A DNA stretch of 9,160 bases from an uncultured Eubacteriales bacterium (GCA_900313855.1 OMSZ01000288.1:1-9160); one strand, 5' to 3'; positions 1 through 7,580 are shown, counted from the first letter of the stretch. Program-made: numbers and translations. Notes: generated from the letters alone by a model not told the origin.

Positions 1-543
1 AACACCGCATACACCAAGAACAGTTCCGTCAGTATCAACAATCTTATAGTTGATAAATACGGTCATTTTGTCATTATTAGCCTCATCTCTGTCAACATCA
101 ACGGTATAGTCCTCAGCTTTATCCTTAAAAACATTATACCAGACATCATGCGAATCACCATCCGGATTGATCACCTTATTAAGACCCTTATCGGTATAAT
201 ACTTTTTACTCTTGTCAGAAACGACAAAGATTGTATTACAATCCGCAGCATCCTTGATCCCTTCAAGGAATTTCTTCATCTGCTCATTGTTTAATTCATC
301 TGAATGACTGCTCTCATCATTAAGGAAATCATACAAAAAAGAATCCTTTGCCATCGAACGTGCAATAAGTATCGGCCCGTCTATCTCAGATCTTATACCG
401 TCATAAATGCGTTCAGCCAGAATAATATCGTTCTTCTTGCTTTCCTCATCGCCATACTCCTTCATCAGGAAAAAAGCCGCATTTGACACAAGGAACATCA
501 CAAATAATATAATTAAAAACCAAACCCAGTTCTTAATCTTCAT
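1..543 (-). CDS. Membrane sensor protein with dCache-like extracellular domain (3' end outside window; probable diguanylate-cyclase type)
   Basis: The open frame runs without a stop from the ATG at 543 to the window edge, giving 181 codons. Residues about 7-27 are one hydrophobic membrane helix. The remainder reads as an extracytoplasmic double-Cache sensor half, with a YYTDKGLNKV stretch (115-124), the W135 region, DKMTVFINYKIVD (158-170) and DGTVLGVCGV (172-181). In Lachnospiraceae this wording is typical of sensor domains placed ahead of GGDEF domains, so a c-di-GMP synthase is my inference; no output domain is visible here. The gene starts 7 nt after the stop of the upstream dCache/PAS-like gene, and its AGGAGA ribosome binding site lies inside the last two codons of that gene. 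The two are therefore almost certainly co-transcribed and translationally coupled. Its ligand cannot be read from the sequence. Confidence 0.8.
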   Translation of the reverse strand, partial: MKIKNWVWFLIILFVMFLVSNAAFFLMKEYGDEESKKNDIILAERIYDGIRSEIDGPILIARSMAKDSFLYDFLNDESSHSDELNNEQMKKFLEGIKDAADCNTIFVVSDKSKKYYTDKGLNKVINPDGDSHDVWYNVFKDKAEDYTVDVDRDEANNDKMTVFINYKIVDTDGTVLGVCGV

Positions 544-550
544 AGACAAA

Positions 551-1864
551 CTATCTCCTATCCTCAACAATTTCAACCAGCCATATAACAAACTTCAATG
601 TGCCATCCTCATTCCATTCCACCGGAACGAAACGCGCCCTGCACCTCTGATTTGAATTAGTTACAAAATCCCTTGTAATAGAAACCTTATCCTCAAGTCT
701 TTCAACCAGAGTAGAAAAATTAATAAAATCAAATATTGTCTTCTTATATCTCACATCGGTAATAGTATCCATAACTGACCTTAAAGTATATTGCGCATCC
801 TTATTGCTGTCACCTACGAGCTGCTTAATTTCTCTTGAACTGTCAGCCATTTCAAAGAATGAATCATCCTCCATATTAATAAGATATATGAAACTGTAAA
901 TGTTTGCTAAAGCATTCAACTGATTGTCTGTCTCAAATGCAAGCTGCTGCCTGTTTCTTATCTTTATCAAAACTATTATTATTATAGAAAAAATAGCTAC
1001 AAGTGTTAATAAAAAGATCAAAAGAATTTTCGTCATGGAACCTAATATCTGCCTTGATCTGATTACAGATACCGCCTTCCAGTCATCATTCATCTCTGAA
1101 ATAAACGCCAGATAATTCATGCCTTTATACTTAAACGAACAGTTATTGCCCTTGATATTGCGCATACTTTCAAATGCAACTGCTCCGATACTATCCTTCT
1201 CCTTCTTATAGTCCTTGCCCAATTCATCAACATCCGAATGAGCTACAACTATACCCTCGGAATCTAATATCATACCGCATTTCCACTCATGATCAATGGT
1301 ATTCTCCTCTAACCGCTTCTGAACACCGCTAAGACTCACATCCATGGAAACCACACTGTCGTTGTCGCTTAGCATTCTGCTTACGGACATCATAACAGTA
1401 CCTGTCTGGCTATCGACATATGGTGTAACAAAAGTCGGATCACCTTCTGCTTCAGCCGCTGCAATATACCATGGACGTTCATACGGGTCATAATCATCAT
1501 CAGGAACCCATCCCACGCCATCAAGATATTTGCCGTTAAATACTCCGTAGAAACCGGTGAAATTATCATTGATCGATTTGCTGTATGCCGAAGATTCCTT
1601 CTCAAGATATGACAAGATCTCATCTAACGGTCTCTTTGCAATAAGCATAGCCTCAATCTTTTCAGAAGAAAGCTTTATGGCATCTACACTCTCAACAAAA
1701 AAATAGTTATACTCCGTAGCCGCCTTATATATCTCCTGTTCCTTACCGATTATCGCATTAGTTCTGACATTTACAAAAAGCACATAAAAATTAACTGCCA
1801 GAACAAAGAATATCCCAACAAACATAAGAAAATATTTGGTTATTTCTTTTCTATCTATCTTCAT
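551..1864 (-). CDS. dCache sensor membrane protein with C-terminal PAS-like domain and no output domain
   Basis: The product is 437 aa. I place the start at the ATG at 1864 (MKIDRKEITKYF), because AGGAG lies at 1875-1879, about 10 nt upstream; a longer frame adds 23 atypical residues that include the ribosome binding site. Helix TM1 is at about 11-32 and TM2 at about 279-301. Between them is a dCache_1 ligand-binding domain, with YDPYERPWYIAA (125-136), DSQTGTVMMSVSR (151-163) and the second lobe around ILDSEGIVVAHS (199-210). Residues about 310-437 resemble the cytosolic PAS-like module that in Lachnospiraceae usually precedes GGDEF or kinase domains, ending in FVIWLVEIVEDRR. The protein stops where an output domain would normally begin. 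The following gene, 7 nt downstream, is a second dCache sensor. It may act as a sensory partner of that protein or be a truncated receptor. Ligand unknown. Confidence 0.85.
   Translation of the reverse strand: MKIDRKEITKYFLMFVGIFFVLAVNFYVLFVNVRTNAIIGKEQEIYKAATEYNYFFVESVDAIKLSSEKIEAMLIAKRPLDEILSYLEKESSAYSKSINDNFTGFYGVFNGKYLDGVGWVPDDDYDPYERPWYIAAAEAEGDPTFVTPYVDSQTGTVMMSVSRMLSDNDSVVSMDVSLSGVQKRLEENTIDHEWKCGMILDSEGIVVAHSDVDELGKDYKKEKDSIGAVAFESMRNIKGNNCSFKYKGMNYLAFISEMNDDWKAVSVIRSRQILGSMTKILLIFLLTLVAIFSIIIIVLIKIRNRQQLAFETDNQLNALANIYSFIYLINMEDDSFFEMADSSREIKQLVGDSNKDAQYTLRSVMDTITDVRYKKTIFDFINFSTLVERLEDKVSITRDFVTNSNQRCRARFVPVEWNEDGTLKFVIWLVEIVEDRR
554..559 (-). promoter_or_regulatory. Ribosome binding site embedded in the preceding gene's last codons
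   Basis: AGGAGA forms the final two Arg codons (AGG AGA, followed by TAG) of the dCache/PAS-like gene. It sits 10 nt ahead of the ATG at 543. Ribosomes finishing the first gene therefore expose or reuse this site, which suggests translational coupling of the two sensors. Confidence 0.7.
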
Positions 1865-1898
1865 ATCTGCATTACTCCTAATGTAAATGTGTTTTATA

Positions 1899-1907
1899 AT
1901 TATATCA
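1899..1907 (-). promoter_or_regulatory. Probable extended -10 promoter for the dCache operon
   Basis: On the minus strand the sequence reads TGATATAAT, a perfect TATAAT preceded by the TGn extension. It lies about 35 nt ahead of the ATG at 1864. No good -35 hexamer is present 17 nt upstream, which fits an extended -10 promoter. The surrounding DNA is very AT-rich, so chance occurrence is possible. Confidence 0.45.
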
Positions 1908-1976
1908 CAATATTTCCAACAAATATAGGGCAAATTTCACAAATTATCATTTTTTTCAAAATTAAATTATATTTTG

Positions 1977-2020
1977 CCTTAAAAATAAAAAATGGTGCGG
2001 TCATTTACATAACCGCACCA
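1977..2020 (-). terminator. Rho-independent terminator of the glutamine synthetase gene
   Basis: A perfect 9-bp stem, TGGTGCGGT (1993-2001) with ACCGCACCA (2012-2020), encloses a 10-nt loop. On the minus strand it is followed directly by ATTTTTTATTTTT. It lies about 60 nt after the glutamine synthetase stop codon and before the promoter of the dCache operon, so it separates the two transcription units. The plus strand lacks a T tract on its side. Confidence 0.88.
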
Positions 2021-2079
2021 ATATTACACATGTATATTAAGCTATATACTTCTTATGTGCCTTGACCCTTAAGCTCATT

Positions 2080-4194
2080 CTATACATAGAACAGAATATC
2101 CTCATACTGAGGGAATGGCCAGTATTCTTTACCTACAAGGCCTTCAAGCTTATCTGCTGGAGTTCTGACTTCACTCATTGCAGGGAACACCTCCTCGCGG
2201 AAGCAATGAGCTGCCTTATCCATATCATACTCTAACGCCAAAGCCTTCTCATCAAGCTCTGCTAATTTCTCGGTTGCGTTAGTCAATGCTTTAAGCTCCG
2301 TAGATATATCCGTAAGGATCTCCTCCTGAACAGAAGTATCGATTCCGATCGACTTAAGCTCATTAACACCGGCTGCTGTATCTGCAGAATATTTCATAAC
2401 TGCAGGAATTATCTGTTTCTTCGCCATATCAAGCATAGTCTTTGCCTCGATATTGATCTGTTTAGCGTAGTTCTCATAATAGATCTCCGCACGCGATTCA
2501 AGCTCTGCTCGGCTTAAGACATTGAACTTCTCAAACAATGCAATATTCTCTTCCTTCTTGTATGCAGCCACAGCATCAACCATGCACTTGATATTAGGAA
2601 GACCACGTCTTTCTGCCTCTTTAACCCATTCATCAGAATATCCGTCACCGTTAAAGATGATTCTCTTATGCTTTGCAATAAGCTCTTTGATCTTGTCATG
2701 TACTGCCATATCAAAATCATCGGCCTTCTCAAGCTCATCTGCTATCTGGCAAAGTGAATCTGCAACTATCGTGTTAAGTATAATATTAGGAGTTGCGATA
2801 GACTGTGTTGAACCAACCATACGGAACTCGAACTTGTTACCTGTAAATGCAAATGGTGATGTACGGTTTCTGTCTGTTGCATCCTGCAAGAATGAAGGAA
2901 GTGTGGAAACACCTGATTCATATGTCTTACCCTGGATAGAGCTTGTAGCCTCACCTGTTGTATCTAACTGCTTTAATACGTCATCTAACTGCTCACCTAA
3001 GAATACGGAAATAATTGCCGGAGGAGCCTCGTTAGCACCTAATCTGTGGTCATTTCCTGGTGATGAAGCAGAAAGTCTAAGCAGATCCGCATGCTCATCA
3101 ACAGCCTTAAGAATAGCAGTAAGTATCAAAAGGAACTGAACGTTCTCATGAGGAGTTTTACCCGGATCTAACAGATTGATTCCGTCATCTGTTCCCATTG
3201 ACCAGTTGTTATGCTTACCTGAACCGTTAACACCCGCAAAAGGCTTCTCATGCAAAAGACAAGCGAAATTGTGACGTTCAGCAACTCTCTTCATCGTCTC
3301 CATAACAAGCTGATTGTGATCTGTTCCAACATTGGTAGTTCCGTATATAGGAGCTAACTCATGCTGACAAGGAGCGACCTCATTATGCTGTGTCTTAGCG
3401 GAAATACCGAGCTTCCAAAGCTCAATATTGAGATCGTTCATGTATGAGAGAACTCTCTCTCTTACAGTTCCGAAATAGTGATCGTCAAGCTCCTGACCCT
3501 TAGGAGGCATAGCACCAAAAAGTGTACGTCCTGTAAGGATAAGGTCCTTTCTCTTATCATAATCCTTCTTATCAACAAGGAAATACTCCTGCTCAGGTCC
3601 TACTGAGGTAGTAACCTTTGTCGAGGTTGTATTACCAAAAAGTCTAAGTATTCTAAGTGCCTGAGTATTGACCGCCTCCATTGAACGAAGAAGAGGGATC
3701 TTCTTATCAAGCGCCTCACCTGTATATGAAGAAAATGCTGTAGGAATGCAAAGTATCGTGCTTCCGTCCGGTGACTCCTTAACAAATGCCGGCGATGTAC
3801 AATCCCATGCTGTATATCCTCTTGCCTCGTTAGTAGCACGAAGTCCTCCTGACGGGAATGATGAAGCATCAGGCTCTCCCTTAATAAGCTCCTTGCCGGA
3901 GAAGTCCATCATAACCTTACCATCATCTGTAGGATTGATAAATGAATCATGCTTCTCTGCAGTAATTCCTGTCATAGGCTGGAACCAGTGTGTATAATGG
4001 GTTGCACCCTTCTCGATTGCCCAGTCTCTCATCGCATTGGCTACCGTATCAGCTATAACCGGATTAAGCTCTTTGCCAAGCTCAATAGTCTTCTTAAGCT
4101 CTTTATAAATAGCCTTCGGAAGTCTCTCTCTCATAGCAGCATCATTGAACACGTTCTCACCAAAAATTTCCGTAACATTAACTTTTTCACTCAT
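2080..4194 (-). CDS. glnN: Glutamine synthetase type III (GSIII)
   Basis: The product is 704 aa. It catalyses ATP-dependent ligation of ammonia to glutamate in the cytoplasm, the central ammonia-assimilation step. The length matches GSIII (about 700 aa) and not GSI (about 450 aa). Visible GS signatures are [10 protein letters not shown] (199-208, metal-binding Glu), [13 protein letters not shown] (267-279) and [18 protein letters not shown] (315-332, ATP-binding and metal region). The N-terminal blocks [11 protein letters not shown] (66-76) and [18 protein letters not shown] (114-131) and the long alpha-helical C-terminus are GSIII-specific. The start is supported by AAGGGAG (4203-4209) 8 nt upstream of the ATG. 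The gene is monocistronic, with a strong terminator downstream. No GlnB, GlnK, GlnR or ANTAR regulator gene is visible next to it. Some authors call type III genes glnA, including the Butyrivibrio one. Confidence 0.97.
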   Translation of the reverse strand: MSEKVNVTEIFGENVFNDAAMRERLPKAIYKELKKTIELGKELNPVIADTVANAMRDWAIEKGATHYTHWFQPMTGITAEKHDSFINPTDDGKVMMDFSGKELIKGEPDASSFPSGGLRATNEARGYTAWDCTSPAFVKESPDGSTILCIPTAFSSYTGEALDKKIPLLRSMEAVNTQALRILRLFGNTTSTKVTTSVGPEQEYFLVDKKDYDKRKDLILTGRTLFGAMPPKGQELDDHYFGTVRERVLSYMNDLNIELWKLGISAKTQHNEVAPCQHELAPIYGTTNVGTDHNQLVMETMKRVAERHNFACLLHEKPFAGVNGSGKHNNWSMGTDDGINLLDPGKTPHENVQFLLILTAILKAVDEHADLLRLSASSPGNDHRLGANEAPPAIISVFLGEQLDDVLKQLDTTGEATSSIQGKTYESGVSTLPSFLQDATDRNRTSPFAFTGNKFEFRMVGSTQSIATPNIILNTIVADSLCQIADELEKADDFDMAVHDKIKELIAKHKRIIFNGDGYSDEWVKEAERRGLPNIKCMVDAVAAYKKEENIALFEKFNVLSRAELESRAEIYYENYAKQINIEAKTMLDMAKKQIIPAVMKYSADTAAGVNELKSIGIDTSVQEEILTDISTELKALTNATEKLAELDEKALALEYDMDKAAHCFREEVFPAMSEVRTPADKLEGLVGKEYWPFPQYEDILFYV

Positions 4195-4274
4195 AACTCT
4201 TACTCCCTTCTTAGGAACTTAAGCCTCCCCGTCAAAGCAATACCATATTATCATAACGGTAATCCTACGATATG

Positions 4275-4313
4275 AAGAAAGGGTATTCTCCCGACGAGAA
4301 CACCCTTGTTCTT
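4275..4313 (-). terminator. Terminator-like hairpin between GH16 gene and glnN
   Basis: The inverted repeat is AAGGGTATTCTC (4279-4290), loop CCGAC, then GAGAACACCCTT (4296-4307). It has one non-Watson-Crick position that becomes a G-U pair only in minus-strand RNA, so the minus strand looks like the functional one. An outer AAGA/TCTT pairing extends it past a 2-nt bulge. The 3' side on the minus strand is only moderately U-rich (TTTCTTC). It is the only convincing hairpin behind the GH16 gene, although about 150 nt after its stop. It also falls inside the putative glnN leader, so it may act as an attenuator. Confidence 0.55.
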
Positions 4314-4341
4314 AATATCAATATTTGCTTCAACAAAAGAT

Positions 4342-4370
4342 AATATAAACCAATTCACTTGAAAAATCAA
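4342..4370 (-). promoter_or_regulatory. Probable glnN promoter
   Basis: On the minus strand there is TTGATT (4365-4370), a 17-nt spacer and TATATT (4342-4347), a reasonable vegetative promoter. It would start transcription near 4335 and give a leader of about 140 nt containing the 4275-4313 hairpin. The -35 lies within the palindrome ACTTGA-AAAA-TCAAGT (4357-4372). Confidence 0.45.
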
Positions 4371-4372
4371 GT
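4357..4372. repeat. Short perfect palindrome over the glnN -35 (possible operator)
   Basis: ACTTGA (4357-4362), spacer AAAA, then TCAAGT (4367-4372) form a perfect 6-bp inverted repeat that covers the putative -35 box. A regulator binding here would block RNA polymerase. No specific regulator can be named. A 6-bp palindrome in AT-rich DNA can arise by chance. Confidence 0.3.
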
Positions 4373-4458
4373 ACTATTTTCAAAAAATTTCAAATTCTAT
4401 ATCTGATGCATATCAAAGCACCTTTATATAAACGAAACTTTTCTTATCACAGCTGTTC

Positions 4459-5895
4459 TTATTCTACAACCTCAAGTCTTACGTTTCTGATATGGATCGT
4501 ACCTGTCGAACCCTGGTTACCCATGTTAAACTCAACTCTTCCGTTGTCATCGCTCTTCTCTGTCATCTCAAGCTCGAATTCAAATGTCTGCCAGTCAGAG
4601 GTTAAGTCAACCGGCGTATCATCAAAATATCTGATCCAGTTCTCATCAGGAGCAGTTATTGCAGCCTTCATCTGTCTGTCTTCCTCAGCATAAGCCTCGA
4701 ATGTGAACTTATATTTCTTACCCTGTTCCATAGGCATCTTAGGCTGAACAAGCTGGATTGAATACTCCTCTGTTCCGAAATCCTCTGTTGCAATAACGAT
4801 CTCATTATCCTTGATCTCTGCAGAACCCTTACCGCCATTTAACTGAAGGAATTTCCAATTCTCATCATCTGTAAGATCCTCTGCATCTGAAAAATCAGAA
4901 TTATATACAAAGTTACCTGTCTCATCAGCTTCGCGCATCTCTAATTTCACTTCAGGTTTTTTAACATTCTCATCATAGCTGTCCTTCTGGAAGATACGTA
5001 CATAATCAACCTTCATTGCAGCTCTGTCATCAAATACAGTAGAATCATCAGGTGAACCCGGCCAGTCTCCGCCGACTGCAACATTAAGGATAACATGGAA
5101 TGCCTGGTTAAATGGTGCAGGATACGGCTTTTCTTCCTCGCCGCTTACAGCAGTAAACCAGTCACTTGTTTCATAATACTGCTCACCATCAACAAACCAT
5201 CTGATAATACCCGGCTCATATTCAACAGCAAAGGTGTGATATTCATTAGCGAAATCACCGTTCGCAAGTGTATATGTTCCCTGATTCTGCTTGTGTGGTT
5301 CACCATAGTGAAGTGTTCCGTAATTCATTGTGATATTATCGCCTAATACCTCCATGATATCTATCTCACCACACTTTGGCCACTGTCCGTAGTATTCCTC
5401 ATCCTGTGGCATCATCCAGAAAGCAGGAAGGAAGCCCTTGCCCTGAGGAACCTTGATACGCGCCTCAAACCAGCCATATTTTACATCGTGCTTATTCTGT
5501 GTATTAACACGTCCTGAAACATAAGAAACCTTGCCGTCCTCTTCCTTCTTAACCGGCTGGATAACAAGCTCGCCGTCTTTGACAAATGCATATTCATCGC
5601 TTGGGATATATTCCTGAAGCTCGTTATTAACCCATCCTACCTCATGCTCTTCACGATTCCAGTCATCCTCATTAAGCTTTGTACCGTTAAACTCATCATG
5701 CCATACAAGGTGATAGCCCTCAGGTACCTCAACCGCATCCTCGGAAACATCTGTAGGCAATGCCTCCTCTGCCTGCTCATTAGCTGCCTCAGTTGATTCA
5801 GCGTTGTCTGTCTTTGCTCCGCCGCATGCAGCAAGACTTGCAGCCATCATAACCGCGATGATAACTGATGATACTCTTTTCACATTCCTTCTCAT
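4459..5895 (-). CDS. GH16 family beta-glucanase (laminarinase/lichenase-like) lipoprotein with CBM4/9-like module
   Basis: The product is 478 aa. The N-terminus is a lipoprotein signal with lipobox LAAC (Cys24), followed by an acidic linker of about 30 residues rich in Glu, Ala and Thr, so the enzyme is anchored outside the membrane. The GH16 domain covers about 60-303 and contains VWHDEFNG (64-71), the active-site block GEIDIMEVLG (176-185) and DYVRIFQ (297-303). The ExDxxE pattern (Glu177 nucleophile, Asp179, Glu182 acid/base) is intact and has the extra residue typical of laminarinase-type members. Residues about 328-478 start with NFVYNSDFS and form a beta-rich CBM4/9-like carbohydrate-binding module. 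The expected substrate is beta-1,3- or mixed-linkage beta-1,3/1,4-glucan; the exact linkage cannot be told. The start is supported by GGAGG six nt before the ATG. No transporter or regulator lies beside it. Confidence 0.93.
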   Translation of the reverse strand: MRRNVKRVSSVIIAVMMAASLAACGGAKTDNAESTEAANEQAEEALPTDVSEDAVEVPEGYHLVWHDEFNGTKLNEDDWNREEHEVGWVNNELQEYIPSDEYAFVKDGELVIQPVKKEEDGKVSYVSGRVNTQNKHDVKYGWFEARIKVPQGKGFLPAFWMMPQDEEYYGQWPKCGEIDIMEVLGDNITMNYGTLHYGEPHKQNQGTYTLANGDFANEYHTFAVEYEPGIIRWFVDGEQYYETSDWFTAVSGEEEKPYPAPFNQAFHVILNVAVGGDWPGSPDDSTVFDDRAAMKVDYVRIFQKDSYDENVKKPEVKLEMREADETGNFVYNSDFSDAEDLTDDENWKFLQLNGGKGSAEIKDNEIVIATEDFGTEEYSIQLVQPKMPMEQGKKYKFTFEAYAEEDRQMKAAITAPDENWIRYFDDTPVDLTSDWQTFEFELEMTEKSDDNGRVEFNMGNQGSTGTIHIRNVRLEVVE

Positions 5896-5957
5896 AATAA
5901 CCTCCGTTCCAAATCATTAATTTCTGTAACAACAAGCACTTTATTTCTGATGAAACC

Positions 5958-5990
5958 ATTATATTATCAAAGCGACAAACAATATATCAA
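5958..5990 (-). promoter_or_regulatory. Candidate promoter of the GH16 gene
   Basis: On the minus strand TTGATA (5985-5990) is followed after 18 nt by TAATAT (5961-5966), which overlaps a perfect TATAAT (5958-5963) set at non-ideal spacing. It lies 65-95 nt before the GH16 start. I see no convincing cre-like operator around it. Confidence 0.35.
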
Positions 5991-6105
5991 TTTTATGTCC
6001 ATTTTGTCCTTTTGATGTTATTATTAATAGTCAATACAGGTTCTTATAAGCGTGTCAACGTGCTTGCAAGATTGAAAGCTTATCATAACCTTTTATATCA
6101 TCTGA

Positions 6106-7203
6106 CTACTTTCTTCTTTCAAGATAATAATCCGCATACTCCTGTGATATCATATGTCCCTTTACAAGATTGGCAAGTGTAGTGCTGTATTCTTTTTCTG
6201 ACATTTCCGCATATGTCATCTCACCTAATACCTTCTCAACGGCATCCTTGTACTCCGTAATGCTGTACGCCCTGTCCTTATACATTATATTAGCCGCATA
6301 GATCCGCTTGAAATAACCGTTCAACTTATCGGAAGCTGTAATCTTATCCTCCGGCATAAAGTTGAGATACAAAAGATCCATGACCTGTGAAATACTTCTG
6401 TTGGTTATACAGATATCCGGATATATCGTATAGAGATTCTTAACCTTTAACGGATCATTTTTCACCTTTGAGGAATAATAGTCCGGAAGGTAACCTGAAA
6501 ATACATTTGTGATAAGATTCTCCTTGTGGAACGCCACATACTCCTTTGACCTGTCTGCCTTAACCCCCGGTCTGTATCCCACATTATGTATCATTTCCCG
6601 TGAAATACATATTTTTCTCGGCTCCTTCTCTAACAGCAGAATAAAGACTTTACTGTGGACACGCCAGATAAATGCCGGACACTCCTTTATGCCATACGTC
6701 TTCGACATATCTATCATAACAGGTCTGTGATCCTTCTTGACATGGTACTTTCTCTTAACCTTTTTAAGCACCTGCTCGTTATAGCTTGCAAACCTGTCAG
6801 CATCCTTGTATTCATTGTCCTTTATCTCGTCTTTATCCTTCTTCTTATCCTTTTTATCATCTAAGGCTTCCTTCTTTGACTTTTCCTCTTTCTTTGTATC
6901 ATTTTTATTCTGATTTGAAGAAGAAACTCCGTTAAGCTTCTTGACAGAAAAAGATGAGACACTATCCTTTTGTCCCTCTTTGCCCACCTCTGCGACAAAA
7001 TCATCCTCTACAAGAGTAAAGGTCTGTGAAATTATAAGTGCTATAACTCCGCAGAGCATACCTACAATAAAAATACCGATCTTACCCGTAAGTCCCGCGA
7101 TAACAATAAGAACAATTCCAAGTACTATAAAAAATATTACACTACCTATACATTTTCTGGTTTCGCTGTCTCCATATCTAAGCGCATTCCAAATACGATC
7201 CAT
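6106..7203 (-). CDS. Hypothetical membrane protein: two N-terminal helices, Lys-rich linker, cytosolic C-terminal domain
   Basis: The product is 365 aa and I do not recognise the family. I place the start at the ATG at 7203, because GAGGGTGG (7209-7216) lies 5 nt upstream; an in-frame GTG at 7212 falls inside that ribosome binding site. Two hydrophobic helices at about 19-38 and 42-61 form a hairpin. A highly charged Lys/Asp/Glu segment follows at about 98-133 and should be disordered. The remaining 230 residues look globular and cytosolic, with KKDHRPVMIDMSKTYGIKECPAFIW (156-180, broken by no repeats) and a C-terminal helical part. No catalytic motif is visible. It is flanked by the GH16 gene (210-nt gap, same strand) and, divergently, by the structured spacer and the deacetylase, so context gives no clear role. 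Confidence 0.8.
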   Translation of the reverse strand: MDRIWNALRYGDSETRKCIGSVIFFIVLGIVLIVIAGLTGKIGIFIVGMLCGVIALIISQTFTLVEDDFVAEVGKEGQKDSVSSFSVKKLNGVSSSNQNKNDTKKEEKSKKEALDDKKDKKKDKDEIKDNEYKDADRFASYNEQVLKKVKRKYHVKKDHRPVMIDMSKTYGIKECPAFIWRVHSKVFILLLEKEPRKICISREMIHNVGYRPGVKADRSKEYVAFHKENLITNVFSGYLPDYYSSKVKNDPLKVKNLYTIYPDICITNRSISQVMDLLYLNFMPEDKITASDKLNGYFKRIYAANIMYKDRAYSITEYKDAVEKVLGEMTYAEMSEKEYSTTLANLVKGHMISQEYADYYLERRK

Positions 7204-7225
7204 ATCATCCACCCTCGTTCTATTG

Positions 7226-7258
7226 CTTTGTTTTCCAATTATGCGAAAAAAAACAAAG
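7226..7258. repeat. 9-bp perfect inverted repeat ahead of the 365-aa membrane protein
   Basis: CTTTGTTTT (7226-7234) and AAAACAAAG (7250-7258) are perfectly complementary across 15 nt. The spacer contains CATAAT on the minus strand (7239-7244), a possible -10 box about 36 nt before the ATG at 7203, with no good -35. It could be an operator framing the -10, or a leader hairpin. Confidence 0.35.
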
Positions 7259-7326
7259 TATCATTTCCAGTCAATAATAACATATTTTGCTGTTAATGAC
7301 TACAAAAAAACCTTACCGTGTATCAT

Positions 7327-7530
7327 ATATAGTTACTATTCACAGAACTCCACATTTACAAGCCACGAATCATCTGCTAAAGCATCTGTCGCAACTTCGT
7401 TGCTATTGTCCGTGGCTGTATGCGGAGTTCCTGTTTCACAGTAACGATATCAGCTATAATCTGTGTTCAATCGTGCAAGCACATTGAAGCACCGATTCTA
7501 ACTGATATCGACTGTGAATAGTAACTATAT
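7327..7530. repeat. Structured inverted-repeat element, about 204 bp (MITE-like or structured RNA)
   Basis: The ends form a perfect 19-bp inverted repeat, ATATAGTTACTATTCACAG (7327-7345) and its complement (7512-7530). Inside are two further hairpin arms. Arm 1 (7346-7429) pairs AACTCC with GGAGTT, then CAT and ACA with TGT and ATG, then GCCACG (7362-7367) with CGTGGC (7411-7416), and carries a GCAAC-TTC-GTTGC tip (7391-7403). Arm 2 (7445-7510) pairs CGATATCAG with CTGATATCG, then AATC with GATT, then TTCAAT (7466-7471) with ATTGAA (7483-7488), and ends in GTG-CAAG-CAC. There is no open reading frame of note. The end repeats begin and finish in ATATA/TATAT, so a TA-type target duplication is possible. 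It lies between divergent genes. I do not recognise the family. Confidence 0.7.
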
Positions 7531-7536
7531 TAAAAA

Positions 7537-7563
7537 TTATGACTCGTGCGAGCACGGTCATAA
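7537..7563 (+). repeat. Hairpin with TCGTGCGAGCAC tip just outside the inverted-repeat element
   Basis: TTATGAC (7537-7543) pairs with GTCATAA (7557-7563). After a single bulged T, CGTG (7545-7548) pairs with CACG (7553-7556) around loop CGAG. Its tip TCGTGCGAGCAC matches the tip of arm 2 in the adjacent element (TCGTGCAAGCAC) at 11 of 12 bases. It sits 6 nt beyond the element and just ahead of a TATAAT at 7581. The T run at 7574-7578 is too far from the stem to make a normal terminator. Confidence 0.55.
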
Positions 7564-7580
7564 CTTTGCTCAGTTTTTCA

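Noticed and set aside
1865..1933. 23-residue N-terminal extension of the dCache/PAS-like protein
   Set aside because: It would translate the probable -10 box and the AGGAG ribosome binding site, and its start codon has no ribosome binding site.
2522..3139. 205-aa plus-strand open frame
   Set aside because: It lies wholly antisense to glutamine synthetase, whose domains are intact, and has no recognisable domain or ribosome binding site. It is a shadow frame.
5896..6105. Catabolite-repression (cre) site ahead of the GH16 gene
   Set aside because: No segment fits the TGNAANCGNTNNCA pattern well enough. Partial matches such as TTGAAAGCTT are too far from consensus.
6941..7444. 167-aa plus-strand open frame crossing into the structured element
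   Set aside because: It is antisense to the N-terminal part of the 365-aa membrane protein and then runs into the hairpin element. The sequence is low-complexity with no domain.
7327..7530. CRISPR array or tRNA cluster
   Set aside because: There are no regularly spaced direct repeats and no cloverleaf or CCA end. The pattern is inverted repeats only.
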